DNA of 64,000 bases from Coriaria nepalensis (lineage: Eukaryota; Streptophyta; Magnoliopsida; Cucurbitales; Coriariaceae), in NCBI GenBank assembly GCA_027186245.1, contig CP114481.1, positions 29,357,501-29,421,500 of the forward strand, given 5' to 3'. Made by a program: the position numbers and the translations under genes. Shown piece by piece: positions 26,852 to 40,400 of the stretch. Position 1 is the stretch's first letter. Each line of letters opens with the position of its first letter. The notes beneath the pieces were generated by a model, which saw only the letters and a list, made by a program, of their open reading frames with translations, had not been told where the DNA came from and made no database searches.

Positions 26852-29800
26852 TGATCAATGCAAAGAAAGTGTGCATTCGTTTAACCTTAAAATCATTTCA
26901 ATGAGTCATTTCAAGTCAATAACTTATTTCAAAGCAAGTCGAACAAATTCTATTTTTGCACTACAAACAGAAGTTTTGTGCATAACTTGCAAATGATCAA
27001 TGCAAGGAAAGTGTGCATTCGTTTAACCTTAAAATCATTTCAATGAGTCATTTCAAGTCAATAACTTATTTCAAAGCAAGTCGAACGAATTCTATTTTTG
27101 CACTACAAACACAAGTTTTGTGCATAACTTGCAAATGATCAATGCAAGGAAAGTGTGCATTCGTTTAACCTTAAAATCATTTCAATGAGTCATTTCAAGT
27201 CAGTAACTTATTTCAAACTAATTCGAACGAGCACTATTTTTGCACTACAAATCCAAGTTTTGGGCATAACTTGCAAATGATCAATGAAAAGAAAGTGTGC
27301 ATTCGTTTAACCTTAAAATCATTTCAATGAGTCATTTCAAGTCAATAACTTATTTCAAAGCAAGTCGAACGAATTCTATTTTTGCACTACAAACAGAAGT
27401 TTTGTGCATAACATGCAAATGATCAATGCAAGGAAAGTGTGCATTCGTTTAACCTTAAAATCATTTCAAGTCAATATCTTATTTCAAACTAATTCGATCG
27501 AGCACTATTTTTGCACTACAAATCCAAGTTTTGGGCATAACTTGCAAATGATCAATGCAAAGAAAGTGTGCATTTGGTTAACCTTAAAATCATTTCAATG
27601 AGTCATTTCAAGTCAATAACTTATTTCAAAGCAAGTCGAACGAATTCTATTTTTGCACTACAAACAGAAGTTTTGTGCATAACTTGCAAATGATCAATGC
27701 AAGGAAAGTGCGCATTCGTTTAACCTTAAAATCATTTCAATGAGTCAATTCAAGTCAATAACTTATTTCAAAGCAAGTCGAACGAATTCTATTTTTGCAC
27801 TACAAACACAAGTTTTGTGCATAACTTGCAAATGAACAATGCAAGGAAAGTGTGCATTCGTTTAGCCTTAAAATCATTTCAATGAGTCATTTCAAGTCAA
27901 TATCTTATTTCAAACTAATTCGAACGAGCACTATTTTTGCACTACAAATCCAAGTTTTGGGCATAACTTGCAAATGATCAATGCAAAGAAAGTGTGCATT
28001 CGTTTAACCTTAAAATCATTTCAATGAGTCATTTCAAGTCAATAACTTATTTCAAAGCAAGTCGAACGAATTCTATTTTTGCACTACAAACAGAAGTTTT
28101 GTGCATAACTTGCAAATGATCAATGCAAGGAAAGTGTGCATTCGTTTAACCTTAAAATCATTTCAGTGAGTCATTTCAAGTCAATAACTTATTTCAAAGC
28201 AAGTCGAACGAATTCTATTTTTGCACTACAAACACAAATTTTGTGCATAACTTGCAAATGATCAATGCAAGGAAAGTGTGCATTCGTTTAACCTTAAAAT
28301 CATTTCAATGAGTCATTTCAAGTCAATATCTTATTTCAAACTAATTCGAACGAGCAGTATTTTTGCACTACAAATCCAAGTTTTGGGCATAACTTGCAAA
28401 TGATCAATGCAAAGAAAGTGTGCATTCGTTTAACCTTAAAATAATTTCAATGTGTCATTTCAAGTCAATAACTTATTTCAAAGCAAGTCGAACGAATTCT
28501 ATTTTTGCACTACAAACAGAAGTTTTGTGCATAACTTGCAAATGATCAATGCAAGGAAAGTGTGCATTCGTTTAACCTTAAAATCATTTCAATGAGTCAT
28601 TTCAAGTCAATAACTTATTTCAAAGCAAGTCGAACGAATTCTATTTTTGCACTACAAACACAAGTTTTGTGCATAACTTGCAAATGATCAATGCAAGGAA
28701 AGTGTGCATTCGTTTAACCTTAAAATCATTTCAATGAGTCATTTCAAGTCAGTAACTTATTTCAAACTAATTCGAACGAGCACTATTTTTGCACTACAAA
28801 TCCAAGTTTTGGGCATAACTTGCAAATGATCAATGAAAAGAAAGTGTGCATTCGTTTAACCTTAAAATCATTTCAATGAGTCATTTCAAGTCAATAACTT
28901 ATTTCAAAGCAAGTCGAACGAATTCTATTTTTGCACTACAAACAGAAGTTTTGTGCATAACATGCAAATGATCAATGCAAGGAAAGTGTGCATTCGTTTA
29001 ACCTTAAAATCATTTCAAGTCAATATCTTATTTCAAACTAATTCGATCGAGCACTATTTTTGCACTACAAATCCAAGTTTTGGGCATAACTTGCAAATGA
29101 TCAATGCAAAGAAAGTGTGCATTTGGTTAACCTTAAAATCATTTCAATGAGTCATTTCAAGTCAATAACTTATTTCAAAGCAAGTCGAACGAATTCTATT
29201 TTTGCACTACAAACAGAAGTTTTGTGCATAACTTGCAAATGATCAATGCAAGGAAAGTGCGCATTCGTTTAACCTTAAAATCATTTCAATGAGTCAATTC
29301 AAGTCAATAACTTATTTCAAAGCAAGTCGAACGAATTCTATTTTTGCACTACAAACACAAGTTTTGTGCATAACTTGCAAATGAACAATGCAAGGAAAGT
29401 GTGCATTCGTTTAGCCTTAAAATCATTTCAATGAGTCATTTCAAGTCAATATCTTATTTCAAACTAATTCGAACGAGCACTATTTTTGCACTACAAATCC
29501 AAGTTTTGGGCATAACTTGCAAATGATCAATGCAAAGAAAGTGTGCATTCGTTTAACCTTAAAATCATTTCAATGAGTCATTTCAAGTCAATAACTTATT
29601 TCAAAGCAAGTCGAACGAATTCTATTTTTGCACTACAAACAGAAGTTTTGTGCATAACTTGCAAATGATCAATGCAAGGAAAGTGTGCATTCGTTTAACC
29701 TTAAAATCATTTCAGTGAGTCATTTCAAGTCAATAACTTATTTCAAAGCAAGTCGAACGAATTCTATTTTTGCACTACAAACACAAATTTTGTGCATAAC

Positions 29801-31420
29801 TTGCAAATGATCAATGCAAGGAAAGTGTGCATTCGTTTAACCTTAAAATCATTTCAATGAGTCATTTCAAGTCAATATCTTATTTCAAACTAATTCGAAC
29901 GAGCAGTATTTTTGCACTACAAATCCAAGTTTTGGGCATAACTTGCAAATGATCAATGCAAAGAAAGTGTGCATTCGTTTAACCTTAAAATAATTTCAAT
30001 GTGTCATTTCAAGTCAATAACTTATTTCAAAGCAAGTCGAACGAATTCTATTTTTGCACTACAAACAGAAGTTTTGTGCATAACTTGCAAATGATCAATG
30101 CAAGGAAAGTGTGCATTCGTTTAACCTTAAAATCATTTCAATGAGTCATTTCAAGTCAATAACTTATTTCAAAGCAAGTCGAACGAATTCTATTTTTGCA
30201 CTACAAACACAAGTTTTGTGCATAACTTGCAAATGATCAATGCAAGGAAAGTGTGCATTCGTTTAACCTTAAAATCATTTCAATGAGTCATTTCAAGTCA
30301 GTAACTTATTTCAAACTAATTCGAACGAGCACTATTTTTGCACTACAAATCCAAGTTTTGGGCATAACTTGCAAATGATCAATGAAAAGAAAGTGTGCAT
30401 TCGTTTAACCTTAAAATCATTTCAATGAGTCATTTCAAGTCAATAACTTATTTCAAAGCAAGTCGAACGAATTCTATTTTTGCACTACAAACAGAAGTTT
30501 TGTGCATAACATGCAAATGATCAATGCAAGGAAAGTGTGCATTCGTTTAACCTTAAAATCATTTCAAGTCAATATCTTATTTCAAACTAATTCGATCGAG
30601 CACTATTTTTGCACTACAAATCCAAGTTTTGGGCATAACTTGCAAATGATCAATGCAAAGAAAGTGTGCATTTGGTTAACCTTAAAATCATTTCAATGAG
30701 TCATTTCAAGTCAATAACTTATTTCAAAGCAAGTCGAACGAATTCTATTTTTGCACTACAAACAGAAGTTTTGTGCATAACTTGCAAATGATCAATGCAA
30801 GGAAAGTGCGCATTCGTTTAACCTTAAAATCATTTCAATGAGTCAATTCAAGTCGATAACTTATTTCAAAGCAAGTCGAACGAATTCTATTTTTGCACTA
30901 CAAACACAAGTTTTGTGCATAACTTGCAAATGAACGATGCAAGGAAAGTGTGCATTCGTTTAGCCTTAAAATCATTTCAATGAGTCATTTAAAGTCAATA
31001 TCTTATTTCAAACTAATTCGAACGAGCACTATTTTTGCACTACAAATCCAAGTTTTGGGCATAACTTGCAAATGATCAATGCAAAGAAAGTGTGCATTCG
31101 TTTAACCTTAAAATCATTTCAATGAGTCATTTCAAGTCAATAACTTATTTCAAAGCAAGTCGAACGAATTCTATTTTTGCACTACAAACAGAAATTTTGT
31201 GCATAACTTGCAAATGATCAATGCAAGGAAAGTGTGCATTCGTTTAACCTTAAAATCATTTCAGTGAGTCATTTCAAGTCAATAACTTATTTCAAAGCAA
31301 GTCGAACGAATTCTATTTTTGCACTACAAACACAAATTTTGTGCATAACTTGCAAATGATCAATGCAAGGAAAGTGTGCATTCGTTTAACCTTAAAATCA
31401 TTTCAATGAGTCATTTCAAG
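26852..31420. repeat. 11-mer higher-order repeat, 1549 bp, ~2.9 copies (left locus)
   Basis: After one leading monomer (26852-26993), the copies are 26994-28542, 28543-30091 and 30092 to about 31420. The composition is three B-A-A trimers plus one B-A dimer. One B monomer per copy is 129 bp, because 13 bp are missing at 27461, 29010 and 30559, so the unit is 11 x 142 - 13. Other markers at exact 1549-bp spacing are CATAACATGCAAATG, GTGCATTTGGTTAACC, GTGCGCATTCG, TGAACAATGC (TGAACGATGC in copy 3), GAGCAGTATTTT and AAAATAATTTC. Copy 3 leaves the pattern near 31420, where GTCAATATC is replaced by GTCAATAAC. Confidence 0.94.
27420..27548 (+). repeat. Shortened 129-bp B monomer (13-bp deletion), first of five
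   Basis: TGATCA anchors at 27420 and 27549 give a 129-bp unit. The two direct sub-repeats that normally read TCATTTCAATGAG then TCATTTCAAGTC are collapsed to a single TCATTTCAAG at 27461-27470. The lost length equals one 13-bp sub-repeat. Identical collapses lie at 29010, 30559, 46734 and 48283. The B core here also carries CGATCG in place of CGAACG. Confidence 0.95.
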
Positions 31421-33000
31421 TCAATAACTTATTTCAAAGCAAGTCAAACGAATTCTATTTTTGCACTACAAACACAAGTTTTGTGCATAACTTGCGAATG
31501 ATCAATGCACGGAAAGTGTGCATTCGTTTAACCTTAAAATCATTTCAATGAGTCATTTCAAGTCAATAACTTATTTCAAAGTAATTTGAACGAGCACTAT
31601 TTTTGCACTACAAATCCAAGTTTTGGGCATAACTTGCAAATGATCAATCCAAGGAAAGTGTGCATTCGTTTAACCTTAAAATCATTTCAATGAGTCATTT
31701 CAAGTCAATAACTTATTTCAAAGCAAGTCGAACGAATTCTATTTTTGCACTACAAACACAAGTTTTGTGCATAACTTGCAAATGATCAATGCAAGGAAAG
31801 TGTGCATTCGTTTAACCTTAAAATCATTTCAATGAGTCATTTCAAGTCAATAACTTATTTCAAACTAATTCGAACGAGCACTATTTTTGCACTACAAATC
31901 CAAGTTTTGGGCATAACTTGCAAATGATCAATGCAAAGAAAGTGTGCATTCGTTTAACCTTAAAATCATTTCAATGAGTCATTTCAAGTCAATAACTTAT
32001 TTCAAAGTAATTCGAACGAGCACTATTTTTGCACTACAAATCCAAGTTTTGGGCATAACTTGCAAATGATCAATCCAAGGAAAGTGTGCATTCGTTTAAC
32101 CTTAAAATCATTTCAATGAGTCATTTCAAGTCAATAACTTATTTCAAAGCAAGTCGAACGAATTCTATTTTTGCACTACAAACACAAGTTTTGTGCATAA
32201 CTTGCAAATGATCAATGCAAGGAAAGTGTGCATTCGTTTAACCTTAAAATCATTTCAATGAGTCATTTCAAGTCAATAACTTATTTCAAAGCAAGTCAAA
32301 CGAATTCTATTTTTGCACTACAAACACAAGTTTTGTGCATAACTTGCGAATGATCAATGCACGGAAAGTGTGCATTCGTTTAACCTTAAAATCATTTCAA
32401 TGAGTCATTTCAAGTCAATATCTTATTTCAAAGTAATTCGAACGAGCACTATTTTTGCACTACAAATCCAAGTTTTGGGCATAACTTGCAAATGATCAAT
32501 GCAAGGAAAGTATGCATTCGTTTAACCTTAAAATCATTTCAATGAGTCATTTCAAGTCAATAACTTATTTCAAAGCAAGTCGAACGAATTCTATTTTTGC
32601 ACTACAAACAGAAATTTTGTGCATAACTTGCAAATGATCAATGCAAGGAAAGTGTGCATTCGTTTAACCTTAAAATCATTTCAGTGAGTCATTTCAAGTC
32701 AATAACTTATTTCAAAGCAAGTCGAACGAATTCTATTTTTGCACTACAAACACAAATTTTGTGCATAACTTGCAAATGATCAATGCAAGGAAAGTGTGCA
32801 TTCGTTTAACCTTAAAATCATTTCAATGAGTCATTTCAAGTCAATAACTTATTTCAAAGCAAGTCAAACGAATTCTATTTTTGCACTACAAACACAAGTT
32901 TTGTGCATAACTTGCGAATGATCAATGCACGGAAAGTGTGCATTCGTTTAACCTTAAAATCATTTCAATGAGTCATTTCAAGTCAATAACTTATTTCAAA
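31421..33000. repeat. Mosaic of A/B monomers with 10-mer and 6-mer offsets
   Basis: This is satellite only. The marker GCGAATGATCAATGCACGG recurs: its GCACGG lies at 31507, 32359, 32927 and, in the next block, 33353 (steps of 6, 4 and 3 monomers). GAAATTTTGTGC at 31191 and 32611, AAACACAAATTTTG at about 31329 and 32749, and GTAATTTGAACG at 31581 and 33001 all share a 1420-bp (10-monomer) offset. A segment of about 0.7-0.8 kb is therefore duplicated. From 32359 on, the sequence matches about 50083 onward at an offset of 17724. Confidence 0.82.
31783..31924 (+). repeat. Reference type B monomer (142 bp, lacks EcoRI site)
   Basis: It has the same length and flanks as type A, but the core reads CTAATTCGAACGAGCAC (GTAATTCG in other copies). 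The following segment reads AAATCCAAG (AAATGCAAG elsewhere) and TTTTGGGCATAAC instead of TTTTGTGCATAAC. The EcoRI site is therefore absent. The differences sit together over roughly 70 bp and are inherited as a block, so B is a separate lineage and not scattered mutation. In 27-31 kb B alternates with A units in a B-A-A rhythm. AAATGCAAG forms dominate before 25 kb and AAATCCAAG forms after it, although both occur on each side. Confidence 0.92.
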
Positions 33001-34338
33001 GTAATTTGAACGAGCACTATTTTTGCACTACAAATCCAAGTTTTGGGCATAACTTGCAAATGATCAATCCAAGGAAAGTGTGCATTCGTTTAACCTTAAA
33101 ATCATTTCAATGAGTCATTTCAAGTCAATAACTTATTTCAAAGCAAGTCGAACGAATTCTATTTTTGCACTACAAACACAAGTTTTGTGCATAACTTGCA
33201 AATGATCAATGCAAGGAAAGTGTGCATTCGTTTAACCTTAAAATCATTTCAATGAGTCATTTCAAGTCAATAACTTATTTCAAAGCAAGTCAAACGAATT
33301 GTATTTTTGCACTACAAACACAAGTTTTGTGCATAACTTGCGAATGATCAATGCACGGAAAGTGTGCATTCGTTTAACCTTAAAATCATTTCAATGAGTC
33401 ATTTCAAGTCAATATCTTATTTCAAAGTAATTCGAACGAGCACTATTTTTGCACTACAAATCCAAGTTTTGGGCATAACTTGCAAATGATCAATGCAAGG
33501 AAAGTATGCATTCGTTTAACCTTAAAATCATTTCAATGAGTCATTTCAAGTCAATAACTTATTTCAAAGCAAGTCGAACGAATTCTATTTTTGCACTACA
33601 AACAGAAATTTTGTGCATAACTTGCAAATGATCAATGCAAGGAAAGTGTGCATTCGTTTAACCTTAAAATCATTTCAATGAGTCATTTCAAGTCAATAAC
33701 TTATTTCAAAGCAAGTCAAACGAATTCTATTTTTGCACTACAAACACAAGTTTTGTGCATAACTTGCAAATGATCAATGCAAGGAAAGTGGGCATTCGTT
33801 TAACCTTAAAATCATCTCAATGAGTCATTTCAAGTAAATAACTTATTTCAAAGCAAGTCGAACGAATTCTATTTTTGCACTACAAAGACAAGTTTTGTGC
33901 ATAACTTGCAAATGATCAATGCAAGGAAAGTGAGCATTCGTTTAACCTTAAGATCGATTCAATGAGTCATTTCAAGTCAATAACTTATTTCAAAGCAAGT
34001 CGACCGAATTCTATTTTTGCACTACAAACAGAAGTTTTGTGCATAACTTGCAAATGATCAATGCAAGGAAAGTGTGCATTCGTTTAACCTTAAAATCATT
34101 TCAATGAGTCATTTCAAGTCAATAACTTATTTCAAAGCAAGTCGAACGAATTCTATTTGTGCACTACAAACAGAAGTTTTGTGCATAACTTGCAAATGAT
34201 CAATGCAAGGAAAGTGTGCATTCATTTAACCTTAAAATCATTTCAATGAGTCATTTCAAGTCAATAACTTATTTCAAAGCAAGTTGCACGAATTCTATTT
34301 TTGCACTACAAACAGAAGTTTTGTGCATAACTTGCAAA

Positions 34339-34480
34339 TGATCAATGCAAGGAAAGTGTGCATTCGTTTAACCTTAAAATCATTTCAATGAGTCATTTCA
34401 AGTCAATAACTTATTTCAAAGCAAGTCGAACGAATTCTATTTTTGCACTACAAACACAAGTTTTGTGCATAACTTGCAAA
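34339..34480 (+). repeat. Reference type A monomer (142 bp, EcoRI-bearing)
   Basis: This unit matches the consensus I derived. Landmarks in order, counted from TGATCA: AAGGAAAGTGTGCATTCG (11-28); TTTAACCTTAAAA; two 13-bp direct sub-repeats, TCATTTCAATGAG and TCATTTCAAGTCA; AATAACTTATTTCAAAG; the type A core GCAAGTCGAACGAATTC with an EcoRI site; a T5 run and GCACTAC; the short hairpin CACAA-GTT-TTGTG; then CATAACTTGCAAA, which closes the unit. A sub-variant reads CAGAAG instead of CACAAG and so loses the hairpin. Type A is the most common type, especially after 26 kb. Confidence 0.95.
34455..34467. other. Short inverted repeat CACAA-GTT-TTGTG in CACAAG-type monomers
   Basis: Five-base arms pair around a three-base loop, and an outer TGCAC/GTGCA pair surrounds them with a wider loop. 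The inner hairpin exists in monomers with CACAAG and TTTTGTGC. It is broken in CAGAAG, CACGAG, AAATCCAAG and TTTTGGGC monomers. It is therefore a variable, not a constant, feature of the array. It resembles neither a terminator nor a gene signal in this context. Confidence 0.6.
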
Positions 34481-37400
34481 TGATCAATGCAAGGAAAGTG
34501 TGCATTCGTTTAACCTGAAAATCATTTCAATGAGTCATTTCAAGTCAATAACTTATTTCAAAGCAAGTCCAACGAATTCTATTTTTGCACTACAAACACA
34601 AGTTTTGTGCATAACTTGCAAATGATCAATGCAAGGAAAGTGTGCATTCGTTTAACCTTAAAATCATCTCAATGAGTCATTTCAAGTCAATAACTTATTT
34701 CAAAGCAAGTCGAACGAATTCTATTTTTGCACTACAAACACAAGTTTTGTGCATAACTTGCAAATGATCAATGCAAGGAAAGTGTGCATTCGTTTAACCT
34801 TAAAATCATTTCAATGAGTCATTTCAAGTCAATATCTTATTTCAAACTAATTCGATCGAGCACTATTTTTGCACTACAAATCCAAGTTTTGGGCATAACT
34901 TGCAAATGATCAATGCAAAGAAAGTGTGCATTCGTTTAACCTTAAAATCATTTCAATGAGTCATTTCAAGTCAATAACTTATTTCAAAGCAAGTCGAACG
35001 AATTCTATTTTTGCACTACAAACACAAGTTTTGTGCATAACTTGCAAATGATCAATGCAAGGAAAGTGTGCATTCGTTTAACCTTAAAATCATTTCAATG
35101 AGTCATTTCAAGTCAATAACTTATTTCAAAGCAAGTCGAACGAATTCTATTTTTGCACTACAAACAGAAATTTTGTGCATAACTTGCAAATGATCAATGC
35201 AAGGAAAGTGTGCATTCGTTTAACCTTAAAATCATTTCAATGAGTCATTTCAAGTCAATAACTTATTTCAAAGTAATTTGAACGAGCACTATTTTTGCAC
35301 TACAAATCCAAGTTTTGGGCATAACTTGCAAATGATCAATGCAAGGAAAGTGTGCATTCGTTTAACCTTAAAATCATTTCAATGAGTCATTTCAAGTCAA
35401 TAACTTATTTCAAAGCAAGTCGAACGAATTCTATTTTTGCACTACAAACAGAAGTTTTGTGCATAACTTGCAAATGATCAATGCAAGGAAAGTGTGCATT
35501 CGTTTAACCTTAAAATCATTTCAATGAGTCATTTCAAGTCAATAACTCATTTCAAAGCAAGTCGAACGAATTCTATTTTTGCACTACAAACAGAAGTTTT
35601 GTGCATAACTTGCAAATGATCAATGCAAGGAAAGTGTGCATTCCTTTAACCTTAAAATCATTTCAATGAGTCATTTCAAGTCAATAACTTATTTCAAAGC
35701 AAGTTGCACGAATTCTATTTTTGCACTACAAACAGAAGTTTTGTGCATAACTTGCAAATGAACGATGCAAGGAAAGTGTGCATTCGTTTAGCCTTAAAAT
35801 CATTTCAATGAGTCATTTAAAGTCAATATCTTATTTCAAAGTAATTCGAACGAGCACTATTTTTGCACTACAAATCCAAGTTTTGGGCATAACTTGCAAA
35901 TGATCAATGCAAAGAAAGTGTGCATTCGTTTAACCTTAAAATCATTTCAATGAGTCATTTCAAGTCAATAACTTATTTCAAAGCAAGTCGAACGAATTCT
36001 ATTTTTGCACTACGAACAGAAGTTTGGTGCATAACTTGCAAATGATCAATGCAAGGAAAGTGTGCATTCGTTTAACCTTAAAATCATTTCAGTGAGTCAT
36101 TTCAAGTCAATAACTTATTTCAAAGCAAGTCGAACGAATTCTATTTTTGCACTACAAACACAAATTTTGTGCATAACTTGCAAATGATCAATGCAAGGAA
36201 AGTGTGCATTCGTTTAAGCTTAAAATCATTTCAATGAGTCATTTCAAGTCAATATCTTATTTCAAACTAATTCGATCGAGCACTATTTTTGCACTACAAA
36301 TCCAAGTTTTGGGCAGAACTTGCAAATGATCAATGCAAAGAAAGTGTGCATTCGTTTAACCGTAAAATCATTTCAATGAGTCATTTCAAGTCAATAACTT
36401 ATTTCAAAGCAAGTCGAACGAATTCTATTTTTGCACTACAGACAGAAGTTTTGTGCATAACATGCAAATGATCAATGCAAGGAAAGTGTGCATTCGTTTA
36501 ACCTTAAAATCATTTCAATGAGTCATTTCAAGTCAATAACTTATTTCAAAGCAAGTCGAACGAATTCTATTTTTGCACTACAAACACAAGTTTTGTGCAT
36601 AACTTGCGAATGATCAATGCAAGGAAAGTGTGCATTCGTTTAACCTTAAAATCATTTCAATGAGTCATTTCAAGTCAATAACTTATTTCAAACTAATTCG
36701 AACGAGCACTATTTTTGCACTACAAATCCAAGTTTTGGGCATAACTTGCAAATGATCAATGCAAAGAAAGTGTGCATTCGTTTAACCTTAAAATCATTTC
36801 AATGAGTCATTTCAAGTCAATAACTTATTTCAAAGTAATTTGAACGAGCACTATTTTTGCACTACAAATCCAAGTTTTGGGCATAACTTGCAAATGATCA
36901 ATCCAAGGAAAGTGTGCATTCGTTTAACCTTAAAATCATTTCAATGAGTCATTTCAAGTCAATAACTTATTTCAAAGCAAGTCGAACGAATTCTATTTTT
37001 GCACTACAAACACAAGTTTTGTGCATAACTTGCAAATGATCAATGCAAGGAAAGTGTGCATTCGTTTAACCTTAAAATCATTTCAATGAGTCATTTCAAG
37101 TCAATAACTTATTTCAAAGCAAGTCAAACGAATTGTATTTTTGCACTACAAACACAAGTTTTGTGCATAACTTGCGAATGATCAATGCACGGAAAGTGTG
37201 CATTCGTTTAACCTTAAAATCATTTCAATGAGTCATTTCAAGTCAATATCTTATTTCAAAGTAATTCGAACGAGCACTATTTTTGCACTACAAATCCAAG
37301 TTTTGGGCATAACTTGCAAATGATCAATGCAAGGAAAGTATGCATTCGTTTAACCTTAAAATCATTTCAATGAGTCATTTCAAGTCAATAACTTATTTCA

Positions 37401-40400
37401 AAGCAAGTCGAACGAATTCTATTTTTGCACTACAAACAGAAATTTTGTGCATAACTTGCAAATGATCAATGCAAGGAAAGTGTGCATTCGTTTAACCTTA
37501 AAATCATTTCAATGAGTCATTTCAAGTCAATAACTTATTTCAAAGCAAGTCAAACGAATTCTATTTTTGCACTACAAACACAAGTTTTGTGCATAACTTG
37601 CAAATGATCAATGCAAGGAAAGTGGGCATTCGTTTAACCTTAAAATCATCTCAATGAGTCATTTCAAGTCAATAACTTATTTCAAAGCAAGTCGAACGAA
37701 TTCTATTTTTGCACTACAAAGACAAGTTTTGTGCATAACTTGCAAATGATCAATGCAAGGAAAGTGAGCATTCGTTTAACCTTAAGATCGATTCAATGAG
37801 TCATTTCAAGTCAATAACTTATTTCAAAGCAAGTCGACCGAATTCTATTTTTGCACTACAAACAGAAGTTTTGTGCATAACTTGCAAATGATCAATGCAA
37901 GGAAAGTGTGCATTCGTTTAACCTTAAAATCATTTCAATGAGTCATTTCAAGTCAATAACGTATTTCAAAGCAAGTCGAACGAATTCTATTTGTGCACTA
38001 CAAACAGAAGTTTTGTGCATAACTTGCAAATGATCAATGCAAGGAAAGTGTGCATTCATTTAACCTTAAAATCATTTCAATGAGTCATTTCAAGTCAATA
38101 ACTTATTTCAAAGCAAGTTGCACGAATTCTATTTTTGCACTACAAACAGAAGTTTTGTGCATAACTTGCAAATGATCAATGCAAGGAAAGTGTGCATTCG
38201 TTTAACCTTAAAATCATTTCAATGAGTCATTTCAAGTCAAGAACATATTTCAAAGCAAGTCGAACGAATTCTATTTTTGCACTACAAACACAAGTTTTGT
38301 GCATAACTTGCAAATGATCAATGCAAGGAAAGTGTGCATTCGTTTAACCTGAAAATCATTTCAATGAGTCATTTCAAGTCAATAACTTATTTCAAAGCAA
38401 GTCCAACGAATTCTATTTTTGCACTACAAACACAAGTTTTGTGCATAACTTGCAAATGATCAATGCAAGGAAAGTGTGCATTCGTTTAACCTTAAAATCA
38501 TCTCAATGAGTCATTTCAAGTCAATAACTTATTTCAAAGCAAGTCGAACGAATTCTATTTTTGCACTACAAACACAAGTTTTGTGCATAACTTGCAAATG
38601 ATCAATGCAAGGAAAGTGTGCATTCGTTTAACCTTAAAATCATTTCAATGAGTCATTTCAAGTCAATATCTTATTTCAAACTAATTCGATCGAGCACTAT
38701 TTTTGCACTACAAATCCAAGTTTTGGGCATAACTTGCAAATGATCAATGCAAAGAAAGTGTGCATTCGTTTAACCTTAAAATCATTTCAATGAGTCATTT
38801 CAAGTCAATAACTTATTTCAAAGCAAGTCGAACGAATTCTATTTTTGCACTACAAACACAAGTTTTGTGCATAACTTGCAAATGATCAATGCAAGGAAAG
38901 TGTGCATTCGTTTAACCTTAAAATCATTTCAATGAGTCATTTCAAGTCAATAACTTATTTCAAAGCAAGTCGAACGAATTCTATTTTTGCACTACAAACA
39001 GAAATTTTGTGCATAACTTGCAAATGATCAATGCAAGGAAAGTGTGCATTCGTTTAACCTTAAAATCATTTCAATGAGTCATTTCAAGTCAATAACTTAT
39101 TTCAAAGCAAGTCGAAGGAATTCTATTTTTGCACTACAAACAGAAGTTTTGTGCATAACTTGCAAATGATCAATGCAAGGAAAGTGTGCATTCGTTTAAC
39201 CTTAAAATCATTTCAATGAGTCATTTCAAGTCAATAACTTATTTCAAAGCAAGTCGAACGAATTCTATTTTTGCACTACAAACAGAAGTTTTGTGCATAA
39301 CTTGCAAATGATCAATGCAAGGAAAGTGTGCATTCGTTTAACCTTAAAATCATTTCAATGAGTCATTTCAAGTCAATAACTCATTTCAAAGCAAGTCGAA
39401 CGAATTCTATTTTTGCACTACAAACAGAAGTTTTGTGCATAACTTGCAAATGATCAATGCAAGGAAAGTGTGCATTCATTTAACCTTAAAATCATTTCAA
39501 TGAGTCATTTCAAGTCAATAACTTATTTCAAAGCAAGTTGCACGAATTCTATTTTTGCACTACAAACAGAAGTTTTGTGCATAACTTGCAAATGAACGAT
39601 GCAAGGAAAGTGTGCATTCGTTTAGCCTTAAAATCATTTCAATGAGTCATTTAAAGTCAATATCTTATTTCAAACTAATTCGAACGAGCACTATTTTTGC
39701 ACTACAAATCCAAGTTTTGGGCATAACTTGCAAATGATCAATGCAAAGAAAGTGTGCATTCGTTTAACCTTAAAATCATTTCAATGAGTCATTTCAAGTC
39801 AATAACTTATTTCAAAGCAAGTCGAACGAATTCTATTTTTGCACTACAAACAGAAGTTTTGTGCATAACTTGCAAATGATCAATGCAAGGAAAGTGTGCA
39901 TTCGTTTAACCTTAAAATCATTTCAGTGAGTCATTTCAAGTCAATAACTTATTTCAAAGCAAGTCGAACGAATTCTATTTTTGCACTACAAACACAAATT
40001 TTGTGCATAACTTGCAAATGATCAATGCAAGGAAAGTGTGCATTCGTTTAAGCTTAAAATCATTTCAATGAGTCATTTCAAGTCAATATCTTATTTCAAA
40101 CTAATTCGATCGAGCACTATTTTTGCACTACAAATCCAAGTTTTGGGCAGAACTTGCAAATGATCAATGCAAAGAAAGTGTGCATTCGTTTAACCGTAAA
40201 ATCATTTCAATGAGTCATTTCAAGTCAATAACTTATTTCAAAGCAAGTCGAACGAATTCTATTTTTGCACTACAGACAGAAGTTTTGTGCATAACATGCA
40301 AATGATCAATGCAAGGAAAGTGTGCATTCGTTTAACCTTAAAATCATTTCAATGAGTCATTTCAAGTCAATAACTTATTTCAAAGCAAGTCGAACGAATT

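Noticed and set aside
27404..27601. 65-codon ORFs beginning MHNM (27404, 28953, 30502, 46677, 48226) and the 67/88-codon ORFs at 6545 and 7052
   Set aside because: They exist because the 13-bp deletion or a 2-bp gain shifts the satellite frame past a stop. They are exact copies through HOR duplication, not selection on a protein.
34360..34380. CENP-B box in ATTCGTTTAACC
   Set aside because: The first half fits the TTCGNNNNANN part of the box, but the required CGGG is replaced by TTAA. GGG is nearly absent from type A units. It is not a functional match.
34455..34467. Rho-independent terminator from the CACAA/TTGTG hairpin
   Set aside because: The stem is only 5 bp and A+T-rich, no T run follows it, and it recurs in a large share of units. 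It is part of the satellite.
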